In this document: positions 44,521-53,366 of the stretch, in pieces
Numbering within the stretch: position 1 is the stretch's first letter
How the letters are laid out: every line of letters begins with the position of its first letter
From: Pseudomonadota bacterium
GTDB taxonomy: Bacteria > Myxococcota_A > UBA796 > SXON01
Length of the DNA stretch: 64,000 bases
NCBI GenBank assembly: GCA_030684355.1
Contig: JAUXTN010000189.1
Span: forward strand, 1 to 64,000
Direction of reading: 5' to 3'
The notes under the pieces: generated by a model
Databases searched by the model: none
What the model was told of the DNA's origin: nothing
What the model saw: the letters and a program-made list of their open reading frames with translations, nothing else
Program-made: the position numbers and the translations under genes

Positions 44521-44546
44521 ACGGGCCGCCGAGGGCGGCGGCCCGT
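44521..44546. terminator. 10-bp GC hairpin downstream of the secreted protein gene
   Basis: acgggccgcc (44521-44530) and ggcggcccgt (44537-44546) form a perfect 10-bp stem with a 6-base loop, 88 bp after the stop at 44433. There is no T-run after it, so it may act as an RNA stabiliser or a Rho-type pause site rather than a classic terminator. The rest of the 234-bp gap (44434-44667) shows nothing else. Confidence 0.4.
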
Positions 44547-44667
44547 ACGCCGGCCGGGACCGGCGGCGCCTGCCGAGCCAGCCGCCGCCGCCTTCCAGGT
44601 CCCTCACGCGCCCCGTGTCCGGTCGTGGGACCGGTGCACACCCGCCCGCGACGGGTGAGATTGTCGG

Positions 44668-45549
44668 ATGCCGGCGGTCGATCCCACCCGTGCAAGCACC
44701 CTCCCGGATGACGTAGTGGCGGACATCCCCGGGCTCGTCACCCAGCTCGCGAACCTGCTCGTGGGGCGGCGCGTCGTGGCGCTAACGGGCGCGGGGTGCA
44801 GCACGGAGTCGGGCATCCCGGACTACCGCGGGCCCGGCACCCGCGAGCGGGCGCGCAACCCGGTGCAGTACCGGGCGTTCGTCGGCGATCCCGTGGCGCG
44901 GCAGCGGTACTGGGCGCGCAGCATGATCGGGTGGCCGCGGTTCTCCGCGGCGCGCCCCAACGGCGGCCACCACGCGCTCGCCCAGCTCGAGCGCGCCGGG
45001 GCGCTGCGGCGCGTCATCACCCAGAACGTCGACCGCCTGCACCACGCGGCCGGAAACGCCGACGTCATCGAGCTCCACGGGGCCCTGGCGGAGGTGGTGT
45101 GCCTGGACTGCGGCGCCCTGGAGCCCCGCGAGTCGCTCCAGGCCCGCCTGACGCTGCTCAACCCGCGCTGGGACGAGGCGGCGCTGGAGGGCGTCGAGCT
45201 CGCCCCCGACGGCGACGCCGAGCTCACCGCCGTGGACGGCTTTCGCGTCGCGGACTGCCTCGCGTGCGGCGGGGTCCTGAAGCCGCGGGTGGTGTTCTTC
45301 GGCGAGAACGTGCCGCGCCCTACGGTCGACGCCGCGTTCGCCCAGGTCGACGCCGCGGAGGCGCTCCTGGTGGTCGGCACGTCGCTCACCGTGTACTCGG
45401 GGCTCCGCTTCGTGCGGCGCGCCGCCGAGCGCGGCATCCCCGTCGCCATCTGCAACCTGGGGCCGACGCGCGGCGATCCGCTCGCGACGTTGCGGGTGGA
45501 CGCGCCGCTCGGCGTGGTGCTTCCGGCGCTGGTCGCGGCGCTCTCCTAG
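44668..45549 (+). CDS. SIR2-family NAD-dependent deacylase
   Basis: The protein has 293 residues. Sirtuin motifs are LTGAGCSTESGIPDYRGPG, TQNVDRLHHAAGNADVIELHG with the catalytic His, zinc-binding Cys pairs CLDC and CLAC, LKPRVVFFGENVP and VVGTSLTVYSGL. It removes acyl groups from lysine using NAD in the cytoplasm. The segment WPRFSAARPNGGHHALAQLE fits the class II/CobB-related bacterial enzymes. Its 3' end overlaps the opposing methyltransferase by 4 bp. Confidence 0.9.
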   Translation: MPAVDPTRASTLPDDVVADIPGLVTQLANLLVGRRVVALTGAGCSTESGIPDYRGPGTRERARNPVQYRAFVGDPVARQRYWARSMIGWPRFSAARPNGGHHALAQLERAGALRRVITQNVDRLHHAAGNADVIELHGALAEVVCLDCGALEPRESLQARLTLLNPRWDEAALEGVELAPDGDAELTAVDGFRVADCLACGGVLKPRVVFFGENVPRPTVDAAFAQVDAAEALLVVGTSLTVYSGLRFVRRAAERGIPVAICNLGPTRGDPLATLRVDAPLGVVLPALVAALS

Positions 45550-46145
45550 CTCTTGCGCGCCACCATCAGGTAGGGCCGCCCACCGTACACGTGCGGCGAG
45601 CCTTCGAGCCAGCTCCGCTCCACCGTCGCGCCGAGGCCCTCCAACACGTCCCAGGGGCGGCGGTACAGGTCGGCCTGCGCGATGAGCTTGATCCACGCCG
45701 ACGACGGCACCCAGCGCTCCGCGTAGATGTCGAAGATCACGAAGCGGCCGCCCGGCGCGACGAGCGCCCACGTCGCCGCGAGGACGGCCTCGTGGTCCGG
45801 GATGACGGAGATGCCGAGGGTGCTGACGATGGCGTCGACGGGGCCGACGTCCGCGGCCGTGAGGGTACGCGCGTCGCGCTGGAGGAGCCGCACCTGGGGA
45901 AGCTCGGCCACGCGGCGCCGGGCCCGCGCGAGCATGCCCTCGGAGAAGTCGACGCCGAGGACCTCGCCACCGGGGCCCACGGCGTCGGCGAGCAGCGGCA
46001 GGTTGGGGCCGGTGCCGCATGCGAGGTCGAGCGCGCGCTCGCCGGGTGCCAACGCCATCGCGGCGACGATGCCGGGGCGGTAGGCGCGGTAGACGTTCTC
46101 GACGCTGCCGTCGTAGATCGTCGCGAACGTGTCGTACCAGGACAA
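45546..46145 (-). CDS. class I SAM-dependent methyltransferase
   Basis: The protein has 199 residues. The SAM-binding motif ALDLACGTGPNLPLL is followed by EVLGVDFSEGMLARARRR (acidic loop) and VDAIVSTLGISVIPDHEAVLAATWALVAPGGRFVIFDIY, in the UbiE/Methyltransf-11 style. The substrate is unknown. It lies between the sirtuin (convergent, 4-bp overlap) and the Sel1 gene on the same strand. Confidence 0.85.
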   Translation of the reverse strand: MSWYDTFATIYDGSVENVYRAYRPGIVAAMALAPGERALDLACGTGPNLPLLADAVGPGGEVLGVDFSEGMLARARRRVAELPQVRLLQRDARTLTAADVGPVDAIVSTLGISVIPDHEAVLAATWALVAPGGRFVIFDIYAERWVPSSAWIKLIAQADLYRRPWDVLEGLGATVERSWLEGSPHVYGGRPYLMVARKS

Positions 46146-46178
46146 GCGGTTCCTCGGCGGCGGGGGTCGGTTCGGGCC

Positions 46179-46679
46179 CTACTTCGCCTGCGACGGCGGC
46201 AGGGTCGGCGTCGCGCGCAGGCCCTCCGCCATCTCGCAGCCCCGCGCGTTACCGAGCTTGCAGGCCTTGTCCATCAGCACGAGGGCGCGGGCGCCGTCCT
46301 GCTGGATGGCCTCGAGGCCGATCGTGAGGATCGTGCCCTGCTTCATGCAGCCCTCCCCGTCGTTCCCGTTGCAGGCCTTCTCGAAGAGCGCGTAGCCATC
46401 GTCGGTGCTGCGCTTCGGGTTGGTGCGCTCCATGAGCACGTCGCCGAGCTTGCGGCAGGACGGGGCAGCGCCGCGGTCACACGAGGGGCGCAACAGGCCC
46501 TCGGCCCCCACGAAGTCCTTCCGCTTGTGGAGGAGCGCGCCCTGCTCTATGCACGCGACCTCGTCGGTGCCGGCCATGCACGCCGCGGTCTTCACGGGGT
46601 CGGGCTGGGGCGCGTCCGCCGGCGGCGGGATGTCGGCGCGCGCGGCGGAGAGGAACAGGAGCGCGAGGACCGTGCTCAT
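46179..46679 (-). CDS. secreted Cys-rich Sel1-repeat protein
   Basis: The protein has 166 residues with a signal peptide (VLALLFLSAARA). Repeats carry paired Cys about 8-9 residues apart (CMAGTDEVAC, CDRGAAPSC, CNGNDGEGC, CKLGNARGC) with Leu/Gly spacing, the pattern of disulfide-linked Sel1 repeats in Helicobacter Hcp-type proteins. Such alpha-alpha solenoids bind proteins or cell-wall fragments. Its start overlaps the stop of the Asp-rich lipoprotein gene by 4 bases, so the two are cotranscribed. Confidence 0.75.
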   Translation of the reverse strand: MSTVLALLFLSAARADIPPPADAPQPDPVKTAACMAGTDEVACIEQGALLHKRKDFVGAEGLLRPSCDRGAAPSCRKLGDVLMERTNPKRSTDDGYALFEKACNGNDGEGCMKQGTILTIGLEAIQQDGARALVLMDKACKLGNARGCEMAEGLRATPTLPPSQAK

Positions 46680-47416
46680 CGCGAGGCGCAGTCCAACGTG
46701 AGGCGGAAGTTGGTGTCCACCTCGTCGGGGGTGTCGACGATGAGGAGGAACCGGTCCCCGTCGAAGGCGTCCCAGTCCACGAGGTCGTCGCCCGAGTCGT
46801 TGCCGGCTTCACACTCGACCACGCTGTTGGCGTAGGTGGGGCAGGTGTCGTCGATCCAATCCACGACGAAGATGTCGACGTCCTCGCACGGCGCCTCGAG
46901 CGTCGCGGTGACGGCCGTGCGCTCGGTGAACGAGATCTCGTAGACCCGCTCGGTGCCCTCGTAGTCCTCGGGGAAGGGGTCGCAGTACCAGGCGAGGTAG
47001 CTGTCGCCACTGACGTCGGCGCTGCCGCCGGCGGTCGTGGCCTCGATGGTGTCGCCGCAGGCGATCTCCTCTGTCACGCAGTCCGGCCCCCCGGGCGCGG
47101 AGCTGTCGAGCACCTCGGCGCAGAAGGCGGCGTCCGTATCGGTGTCGGTGTCGGTGTCGGTGTCCGTGTCGGTGTCCGCATCGGCGTCGGTGTCGGTGTC
47201 GGTGTCCGCGTCGGCGTCCGTATCGGTGTCCGTGTCGCTGTCCGCGTCGGTGTCCGTGTCGGTGTCCGCGTCCGTATCGGTGTCGGTGTCCGCCGCGTCG
47301 GCGACACACTGGCCGTCCTCTTCGTGGGTGCCGGCCCCGCAGGCGAGCGGGTCGTCATCGGGCTTCGAGCCGGAGCAGCCGGCGAGGAGGGCGAGGAGCA
47401 GGACGGGAGCGCGCAT
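46676..47416 (-). CDS. Asp-rich lipoprotein of unknown function
   Basis: The protein has 246 residues. The signal ends in LLALLAGC, then a Cys pair segment (CGAGTHEEDGQC), a 50-plus residue Asp-Thr/Ala/Ser spacer and a beta-rich C-terminal domain with several Cys (CAEV, DCVTEEIACGD, WYCDPF, APCEDVDIFVVDWIDDTC) resembling a pre-peptidase C-terminal-type fold. Start 47416 is chosen as the first Met of the signal; a GTG 33 bases earlier is less likely. It is cotranscribed with the Sel1 gene. Confidence 0.68.
   Translation of the reverse strand: MRAPVLLLALLAGCSGSKPDDDPLACGAGTHEEDGQCVADAADTDTDTDADTDTDTDADSDTDTDTDADADTDTDTDADADTDTDTDTDTDTDTDAAFCAEVLDSSAPGGPDCVTEEIACGDTIEATTAGGSADVSGDSYLAWYCDPFPEDYEGTERVYEISFTERTAVTATLEAPCEDVDIFVVDWIDDTCPTYANSVVECEAGNDSGDDLVDWDAFDGDRFLLIVDTPDEVDTNFRLTLDCASR
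47132..47290. repeat. longest Asp-X microsatellite in the window
   Basis: Some 26 in-frame 6-bp units (minus strand gacacc/gacacg/gatgcg and variants) encode Asp-Thr, Asp-Ala and Asp-Ser dipeptides after the lipobox of the lipoprotein at 46676. Purity is high, so repeat number probably varies between strains. Confidence 0.9.
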
Positions 47417-47453
47417 GCGGCCTTCGGGGGTGCGTCCAGTATAGGCCACGGAT

Positions 47454-48377
47454 CTAGCCCGAGTATACGGTCCACCGCTCCGGACGCAGCCACCCGATGA
47501 GCGTCATCCCGGCGGCGCGGGCCACGTCCACGGCGAGCGAGGTGGGCGCGCCGAGCGTCACCACCAGCGGCACGCGCGCCACGAGCGCCTTCTGCACGAT
47601 CTCGAAGCCGGCGCGGCTCGACACGAGGAGCCCCATGCCGCTGAAGTCGAGGGTGTCCGCGCGCAGGCGCGCCCCCAGCACCTTGTCGACCGCGTTGTGG
47701 CGGCCCACGTCCTCGCGCAGGTCGAACAGCGTGCCGCTCGCGTCGAAGAGCGCGGCGCCGTGGAGCCCCCCCGTCGAGCGGAACGCGCCCTGGCCGGCCC
47801 GCAGGGCGTCGGAGAGCCCCGCGAGCACGGTGGGCTCGGGCATCCAGCCCACCACGCCGTCGAAGCGCGTCCGGAGCCGGTCGATCGAGGCCTTCCCGCA
47901 GATCCCGCACGAGCTCGTGGCGTACAGCGCGCGGTCCGCGGACCGCGCCCGCGCGGCGGGCACCCCCTCGGCCAGCCGCACGTCCACGGTGTTCTCCCCC
48001 ACCATCGCGAGCGCGCGCAGGTCGTCCGGCCCGTCGACCACCCCCTCCGTGTAGAGGAACCCTGCGGCGAGATCGAGGTCGTCCCCGGGGGTCCGCATCG
48101 TGATGGCGGCGGGGATGCCCTCGACGCGGATCTCGAGGGGCTCTTCGACGGCGACGTAGTCGAGCTCGGGGCCCTGCCCGAGGTCCCCGACAAAGGGCGC
48201 CACGGGCGTGGCGCCCGACTCGGGGACGGCGACGACGCCGCTGGCAACGCCGCCGACGGGGCCCCGACCGTCGCCCTCTGGGCGACGGGTGGGGTCAAGG
48301 AGGCGCGGGGGCGTTGCGGGGGGCTCCGCCCCCCGCCCCAAGAGGACCCGGTGAACGACGATCTCCCGGCTCTTCAC
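47454..48377 (-). CDS. fdhD: FdhD sulfurtransferase for molybdenum enzyme maturation
   Basis: The protein has 307 residues. FdhD moves sulfur from IscS to the molybdenum cofactor of formate-dehydrogenase-type enzymes. The Cys pair is in ATSSCGICGKASID; LAAGFLYTEGVV, STGGLHGAALFD, REDVGRHNAVDKVLG and VSSRAGFEIVQKALVARVPLVV are family motifs. The first 65 residues are a less conserved extension. GTG 48377 begins 3 bp after the stop of the FdhF/YdeP gene, so the pair forms an operon in which the enzyme is made with its maturation factor. Confidence 0.9.
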   Translation of the reverse strand: MKSREIVVHRVLLGRGAEPPATPPRLLDPTRRPEGDGRGPVGGVASGVVAVPESGATPVAPFVGDLGQGPELDYVAVEEPLEIRVEGIPAAITMRTPGDDLDLAAGFLYTEGVVDGPDDLRALAMVGENTVDVRLAEGVPAARARSADRALYATSSCGICGKASIDRLRTRFDGVVGWMPEPTVLAGLSDALRAGQGAFRSTGGLHGAALFDASGTLFDLREDVGRHNAVDKVLGARLRADTLDFSGMGLLVSSRAGFEIVQKALVARVPLVVTLGAPTSLAVDVARAAGMTLIGWLRPERWTVYSG

Positions 48378-48380
48378 CCG

Positions 48381-50636
48381 CTAGATCCGCTCGATCCGCA
48401 CCACCGCGTTGTAATCCGGCTCCTCCGAGCGCGGGTCGATGCGGCGGCTGATGACCACGTTGCACTCGGGCCAGTAGGCCTGGAGGATGCCCGCGCGGAT
48501 GTCGGCCTTGCGGAGCGTGACCTCCATCGTGCCGACCTCGTTGGTGAGCCGCGCGCGGGTGCCCTCGGTGAGGCCGAGCTTCGCGAGGTCGGCCTCGCTG
48601 ATCAGCACGTCGTCGCGCCCGCGGCCGCCCTGCACGGCGTCGTGGTCCTTGATGACGATGCTGTTGAACTGCTTGCCGCGCCGGGTCGTCAGGTAGTACG
48701 CGCCCTCGGGCACCACGATCTTCGTGGGCGCGAGCACGGTGAACCGCGCCTTCTCGTCGGGCATCCCCGGGAACTTCCCGTCGGCACAGAGCTGCTCGCC
48801 GCCCCATTGCACCCAGTCGCCGGCCTGGGTGAACGCCTCGACGCCCTTGTAGAGCGGCATCGTCTCCGCGATCTCGCGCCGGATGACGCTTGCGTCGGCA
48901 TACGTGAGCTGCTCGGTGGTGCCGGGGAAGGCCGCCATCACGACCTGGCAGGGGATCTCGTACTCGGGGCGGCTCTCGCCCACCTGGGGGTGCCCGGGGA
49001 TCTCGGGCGAGAACCGGATGCGGCGCTCGGTGTTCGTGCTCGTGCCGCCGCCGCGCTGCTCGTAGCGGGTCTGCGCGGGCAGGACGAGGACGGTGTCGGC
49101 GCCCTCGAGCACCGTCGACGTGTTGAACACGATGTCCTGGTGGATGCGGAACTTCACCTTGCTGTAGGCGTCCGCGACCCACGCGGGGTCGGGGAGCACG
49201 GCGAACAGGTTGCCGCCGACGTTGTAGAGGAAGTCGATCTCCCCCTGCGACATCGCCTCGACCATCCGCATCGTCGTGAGCCCCTTCGTGCGCGGCAGCG
49301 GGTGGGCCCAGTGCTTCTCGAAGCGCTGGATGTTCTCCTCGGTGAGCGGGATGCCGCCCGGGAGGATGCCCGGGGCCACGCCGCACTCGCCGCCGCCCTG
49401 CACGCCGGAGTGGCCACGGATGGGGAGGATGCCGGTCTTCGGGCGGCCGAGCATGCCGCGGGAGAGGTGGAGGTTGACGATGGCCTCGACGTTCTCGGTG
49501 CCGAACGTGTGCTGGGTGAGGCCCATCGAGTAGATTGTCACACACGACGTGGCGCGGCCGTACAGCTCCGCCAGCCACTCGATGCGCGCCTTGTCGACGC
49601 CGGAGTCGCGCACGAGGTCGTCCCACGTCATCGCGGTCACGTGGGCCTCGACGGCCTCCCAGTTCTGGGTGTGGGCATCGACATACGCGCGGTCCACGCG
49701 GCCCTTCTCGACGAGCGACTTCAGCACGCCGTTGAGCAGCGCGATGTCGCCGCCGACGGCGACGGGCACGAAGTCGTCCATCACCGTGGTGCCGAAGAGC
49801 GCGCTCTTCGGGAGGGACGGCACCCAGTAGCTCTCGAGGCCCTTCTCGCGCACCGGGTTGATGACGACGATGCGGGTGCCCTGCGCCTTGGCGTGCGCGA
49901 GGTACTTCATCGTGACCGGCTGGTTGTTTGCGATGTCCGTGCCCCAGAGGAGGAGCAGGTCCGTGCCGATGAGATCCTTCAGCGAGCACGTCGGCGCGCC
50001 CACGCCGATCGTGGCCTTGAGCCCCGACACCGTGGCCTGGTGGCAGAGGCGCGCGCAGAGGTCGACGTTGTTGGTGCCGGCGAGCCGCGCGGCCTTCGTG
50101 AACGCGTAGTAGACCTCGTTCGTGATGCCGCGGGAGGTCGCGAACCACGCCTGCCGCTCCGGGGCGGTCTGGCGGAGGGCGGCGCCGGCCATCGCGAGCG
50201 CGTCGTCCCACGAGATGCGGCGGAAGCCCCGGTCGTTCTTGCGGTAGACGAGCGGGTAGGGGATGCGGCCGAGCGCCTGGAGCTGCCGGTTGTCCATCCG
50301 GCGGAGGTGGTGGATGTCCGCGACGGCCGCCGGGGTGAACGCCGGCATCGTGTTGAGCCGGAGCAGCTTCAGCCGCGTCGTGCAGAGGTGGGTGCCCTCG
50401 ATGACGTCATCCTTCAGGCCGCGCGGGCCGAGGGAGCAGCCGTCGCACACGCCCTTGTTCAGGATCCGCCACGCGTAGGGGAGACTGTCCCGGTTCTCCC
50501 ACAAGACCTCCGCCATCTCGAGCATGTGGTGCGGCTTCTGCGCACCGAAGCCGAAGGGCACGAGGGAGGCGATGCGGTCGTTCCCGCGCACCGGCGCTTC
50601 CGAGGAGAGGTGGGAGTCTGGGGGTTTCACGCTCAT
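48381..50636 (-). CDS. FdhF/YdeP-family molybdopterin oxidoreductase
   Basis: The protein has 751 residues. Features are an N-terminal Cys segment GVCDGCSLGPRGLKDD typical of YdeP instead of a full Fe4S4-binding CxxCxxxC set, RISWDDALAMAGAAL, SRGITNEVYYAFTKAARL, LLLLWGTDIANNQP and RGHSGVQGGGECGV. The C-terminal part has the molydopterin-dinucleotide-binding domain (RRGKQFNSIVIKDHDAVQGG, VLISEADLAKLGL). There is no Tat signal, so it is cytoplasmic. YdeP-type proteins have been tied to acid resistance; formate activity is not established. It is followed by fdhD. Confidence 0.88.
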   Translation of the reverse strand: MSVKPPDSHLSSEAPVRGNDRIASLVPFGFGAQKPHHMLEMAEVLWENRDSLPYAWRILNKGVCDGCSLGPRGLKDDVIEGTHLCTTRLKLLRLNTMPAFTPAAVADIHHLRRMDNRQLQALGRIPYPLVYRKNDRGFRRISWDDALAMAGAALRQTAPERQAWFATSRGITNEVYYAFTKAARLAGTNNVDLCARLCHQATVSGLKATIGVGAPTCSLKDLIGTDLLLLWGTDIANNQPVTMKYLAHAKAQGTRIVVINPVREKGLESYWVPSLPKSALFGTTVMDDFVPVAVGGDIALLNGVLKSLVEKGRVDRAYVDAHTQNWEAVEAHVTAMTWDDLVRDSGVDKARIEWLAELYGRATSCVTIYSMGLTQHTFGTENVEAIVNLHLSRGMLGRPKTGILPIRGHSGVQGGGECGVAPGILPGGIPLTEENIQRFEKHWAHPLPRTKGLTTMRMVEAMSQGEIDFLYNVGGNLFAVLPDPAWVADAYSKVKFRIHQDIVFNTSTVLEGADTVLVLPAQTRYEQRGGGTSTNTERRIRFSPEIPGHPQVGESRPEYEIPCQVVMAAFPGTTEQLTYADASVIRREIAETMPLYKGVEAFTQAGDWVQWGGEQLCADGKFPGMPDEKARFTVLAPTKIVVPEGAYYLTTRRGKQFNSIVIKDHDAVQGGRGRDDVLISEADLAKLGLTEGTRARLTNEVGTMEVTLRKADIRAGILQAYWPECNVVISRRIDPRSEEPDYNAVVRIERI

Positions 50637-50744
50637 TTCTCGCCCATAATTCGCTCGACGCGCGGGTGTGGAGTGCCGTCGTCGCGCAGGGATGCCCTTT
50701 CCGGTCGCGGACGCCGCGCTTACCGTCCCGGCCGTGAGCCGAGC

Positions 50745-53075
50745 TTGAAGAGCGAGAACCTCGATCGATTGTTGCGGGACCGGTTCGGCCACCCCGGCTT
50801 CCGGCCGGGGCAGGCCGAGATCGTCGAGCACGTCGTCGGCTCCCCCGGCGCGCCGGGCGGGGACGTCCTGGTCGTCATGCCGACCGGCGCGGGGAAGTCG
50901 CTCTGCTACCAGGTGCCCGCGCTCGCGCTCGGCGGCGTGGCGGTGGTGGTCTCGCCGCTCCTCGCGCTGATGAAGGACCAGGTGGACGGCCTCCTCGCCC
51001 GCGGGGTGCGGGCCACGCTGATCAACTCGACGCTCGCGCCCGAGGTGCGCCGCGAGCGGCTCCGCGAGGTGCAGCGCGGCGAGTGGGAGCTCGTCTTCGT
51101 CGCGCCCGAGCGCCTCTCGCCCCGCTTCTGCGCTGAGCTGCGGCAGGCGGACATCCGGCTCCTCGCGGTGGACGAGGCCCACTGCCTAAGCCAGTGGGGC
51201 CACGACTTCCGCCCGGACTACCTGCGGCTCGGCCAGGTGCGCCTCGATCTCGGCGCCCCGCGCACGATGGCGCTCACCGCGACCGCCACCCCCGCCGTGC
51301 AGGACGACATCGTCAAGAGCCTCGGCCTCGGGGGCGCCCGGCGCTTCGTCCGCGGGTTCGACCGGACGAACCTCGGGATGGAGGTCATCGACGTCGACGG
51401 GCCGCGCGCCAAGGACGCGCTGCTGCCGGGGCTGGTGCTGCCGGGGCCGACGCTGGTGTACTGCGCCACCCGCAAGAACGTGGAGCGCGCGGCGGAGGTC
51501 CTGCGATCTTCGGGGATCGCGGCGGGGATCTACCACGGTGGCCTCCAGATGGAGGAGCGCAACCAGGTCCAGGACGACTTCATGAACGGGCGCTGCAACG
51601 TGGTCGTCGCCACGAACGCGTTCGGCATGGGCGTCGACAAGGACGACGTGCGCGTGGTCGTCCACTACGACCTTCCCGGCACGATCGAGGCCTACTACCA
51701 GGAGATCGGGCGCGCCGGTCGCGACGGCAAGCGGAGCCGCGTCGCGCTGCTCTACCGCGAGGCCGACCGCGGGCTCCAGGAGTTCTTCATCAACCTCGCG
51801 CACCCGCCCGCCGCGTGGGTGCACCTGGTGTGGGACGCCCTGCGCGAGAAGGGCACGAACCCCGTGTTCCTCTCGATGGACAAGCTCGGGGGCGCGCTCC
51901 CCGACGACGCTGGCGGAGAGCGCGCGGCCGCGGCCTGCGTGTACGTCCTCCAGCGCGAGGGCTACCTCCGCCGCGTCGCGCCGACGGAACGGGCGGGGCA
52001 GGCGCGGCTCGTGGCGGGCGCGGTGGCGAAGGGGGATGCCCTCGCGGGGTTCCGCGCGCCGGTCTACGCTTGGCTCCGGGACCAGCGCCAGGAGGTCGTC
52101 GGGGTGTGGCCGGATCGCCTCGCGGAGGCGCTCGACCTCTCCCGCGAACAGGTCGTCGCCGCGCTCCGCACGCTGGAGGACCGCGGGCTCCTCACCTACA
52201 CCGCGCCTGATCGCAGCGGCGGCTTCGAGCTCCTCAAGGACACCCCCCTCACCCTCGACGACGCCGCGATGCGCGCCCGGCGCGCCCGGGAGCTGGTCAA
52301 GCTCCAAAAGATGGTCGACTACGGCCGCGCGGGCTGCCGACGCCGCTACATCCTCACCTACTTCGGAGACGCCCCCCCGTGGGACCGCTGCGGGGACTGC
52401 GACGGCTGCCGCGCCGGCAAGTCCCTCGGCGTCGAGCCGCGCGCGCTCGCCCCCGACGAGGCCATCGTCGTCCGCAAGGTGCTCTCCTGCGTGGCCCGCC
52501 TCGACGAGCCCTACCCCGCCTCGGTCCTCGCCAAGGTGCTCACCGGCGGCCGAGATCCCGCCACGGCCCGCTTCGAGCGCCTCTCCACCTACGGCATCCT
52601 GTCGAGCTTCACCGCCTCCGAGGTCGAGCAGGTCATCGGCGAGCTCGAGCGCGCCGGGGCGCTGCTGCGCGAGATGAAGAAGCGGCCGGTCAACGGTGCG
52701 GACCGCACCTTCGCGGTCCTCACGCTCACGACGCTCGGCAAGGACGTGATGTTCGAGCGCGCCCCGGGCTTCACCATGTACTTCCCGCTCGGCAAGCGCG
52801 CGCTCACCACGCGCCCCCAGGGGTTGTACGGAGGGGGGGCTCCAAAACACGTCGCCGTCGAGCTCCTCCACGTGCTCCGCGACGTGCGCGGCAAGCTCGC
52901 GAAGGCGGCGGACGTGCCCGCCTACGTCGTCGCCCCCGACCGCACCCTGGAGGACATGTCCGAGAAGCGGCCGATGACCCGCTCGGCCATGCTGGAGGTG
53001 CACGGCATGGGGCCGGAGCGGTACCGGAAGTACGGGCAGGAGTTCCTGGCCGCGATGCGGAGCTGGGCCGGCTGA
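50745..53075 (+). CDS. recQ: ATP-dependent DNA helicase RecQ
   Basis: The protein has 776 residues. Helicase motifs are FGHPGFRPGQAEIV (motif 0), MPTGAGKSLCYQ (Walker A), VDEAHCLSQWGHDFRPDY (DEAH and aromatic loop), TATATPAVQDDI, YHGGLQMEERN and QEIGRAGRDGKRS. The zinc-binding RQC part has GCRRRYILTYFGD and CGDCDGC, and an HRDC domain lies near the C-terminus (VHGMGPERYRKYGQEFL). The start is probably TTG 50745, since no ATG or GTG is in frame close to the motif 0 region. It acts in recombination and replication-fork repair. Confidence 0.9.
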   Translation: MKSENLDRLLRDRFGHPGFRPGQAEIVEHVVGSPGAPGGDVLVVMPTGAGKSLCYQVPALALGGVAVVVSPLLALMKDQVDGLLARGVRATLINSTLAPEVRRERLREVQRGEWELVFVAPERLSPRFCAELRQADIRLLAVDEAHCLSQWGHDFRPDYLRLGQVRLDLGAPRTMALTATATPAVQDDIVKSLGLGGARRFVRGFDRTNLGMEVIDVDGPRAKDALLPGLVLPGPTLVYCATRKNVERAAEVLRSSGIAAGIYHGGLQMEERNQVQDDFMNGRCNVVVATNAFGMGVDKDDVRVVVHYDLPGTIEAYYQEIGRAGRDGKRSRVALLYREADRGLQEFFINLAHPPAAWVHLVWDALREKGTNPVFLSMDKLGGALPDDAGGERAAAACVYVLQREGYLRRVAPTERAGQARLVAGAVAKGDALAGFRAPVYAWLRDQRQEVVGVWPDRLAEALDLSREQVVAALRTLEDRGLLTYTAPDRSGGFELLKDTPLTLDDAAMRARRARELVKLQKMVDYGRAGCRRRYILTYFGDAPPWDRCGDCDGCRAGKSLGVEPRALAPDEAIVVRKVLSCVARLDEPYPASVLAKVLTGGRDPATARFERLSTYGILSSFTASEVEQVIGELERAGALLREMKKRPVNGADRTFAVLTLTTLGKDVMFERAPGFTMYFPLGKRALTTRPQGLYGGGAPKHVAVELLHVLRDVRGKLAKAADVPAYVVAPDRTLEDMSEKRPMTRSAMLEVHGMGPERYRKYGQEFLAAMRSWAG

Positions 53076-53093
53076 ACGCCGGATCCCGACGGC

Positions 53094-53345
53094 TTAGAGC
53101 CCCGTGTCTTCGCCTTCCGCCGTCGAGCACCCCGTGCCCGCGGCCTCGTCGTCGGCCTGCAGGTCGGTGAGGCTCGACTCGCAGGCGTCCTGCAGCTCGG
53201 CGTCGGTGCCGCTGTTCTCGGTGCGGCACTGGTCGCAATCGAACGAGGCCTCGCCCTCGTGGCACTCGCAGACGTAGTCGCAGTAGTCGGCGCAGGGGTC
53301 GCCGAACGAGACGCCGAAGCAGGCGGAGAGGAGAAGGAGCAGCAT
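53094..53345 (-). CDS. small Cys-rich lipoprotein
   Basis: The protein has 83 residues. A minimal signal MLLLLLSAC gives Cys9 as lipid site. The mature part has many Cys (CADYCDYVCECHEGEASFDCDQC) and an acidic Glu/Asp tail ending CSTAEGEDTGL. The Cys spacing could hold disulfides or a metal. No family is recognised. It is convergent with recQ and divergent from the short-chain dehydrogenase 21 bp away. Confidence 0.6.
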   Translation of the reverse strand: MLLLLLSACFGVSFGDPCADYCDYVCECHEGEASFDCDQCRTENSGTDAELQDACESSLTDLQADDEAAGTGCSTAEGEDTGL

Positions 53346-53366
53346 GGCTGCGTTACTAACGTCCGG

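Noticed and set aside
47697..50744. A reading frame of over 1000 codons running in front of recQ on the plus strand
   Set aside because: It is antisense to fdhD and the molybdoenzyme gene, and it is composed of low-complexity Arg/Gly/Ala/Val text typical of a shadow frame in high-GC DNA. The true recQ start lies near 50745.
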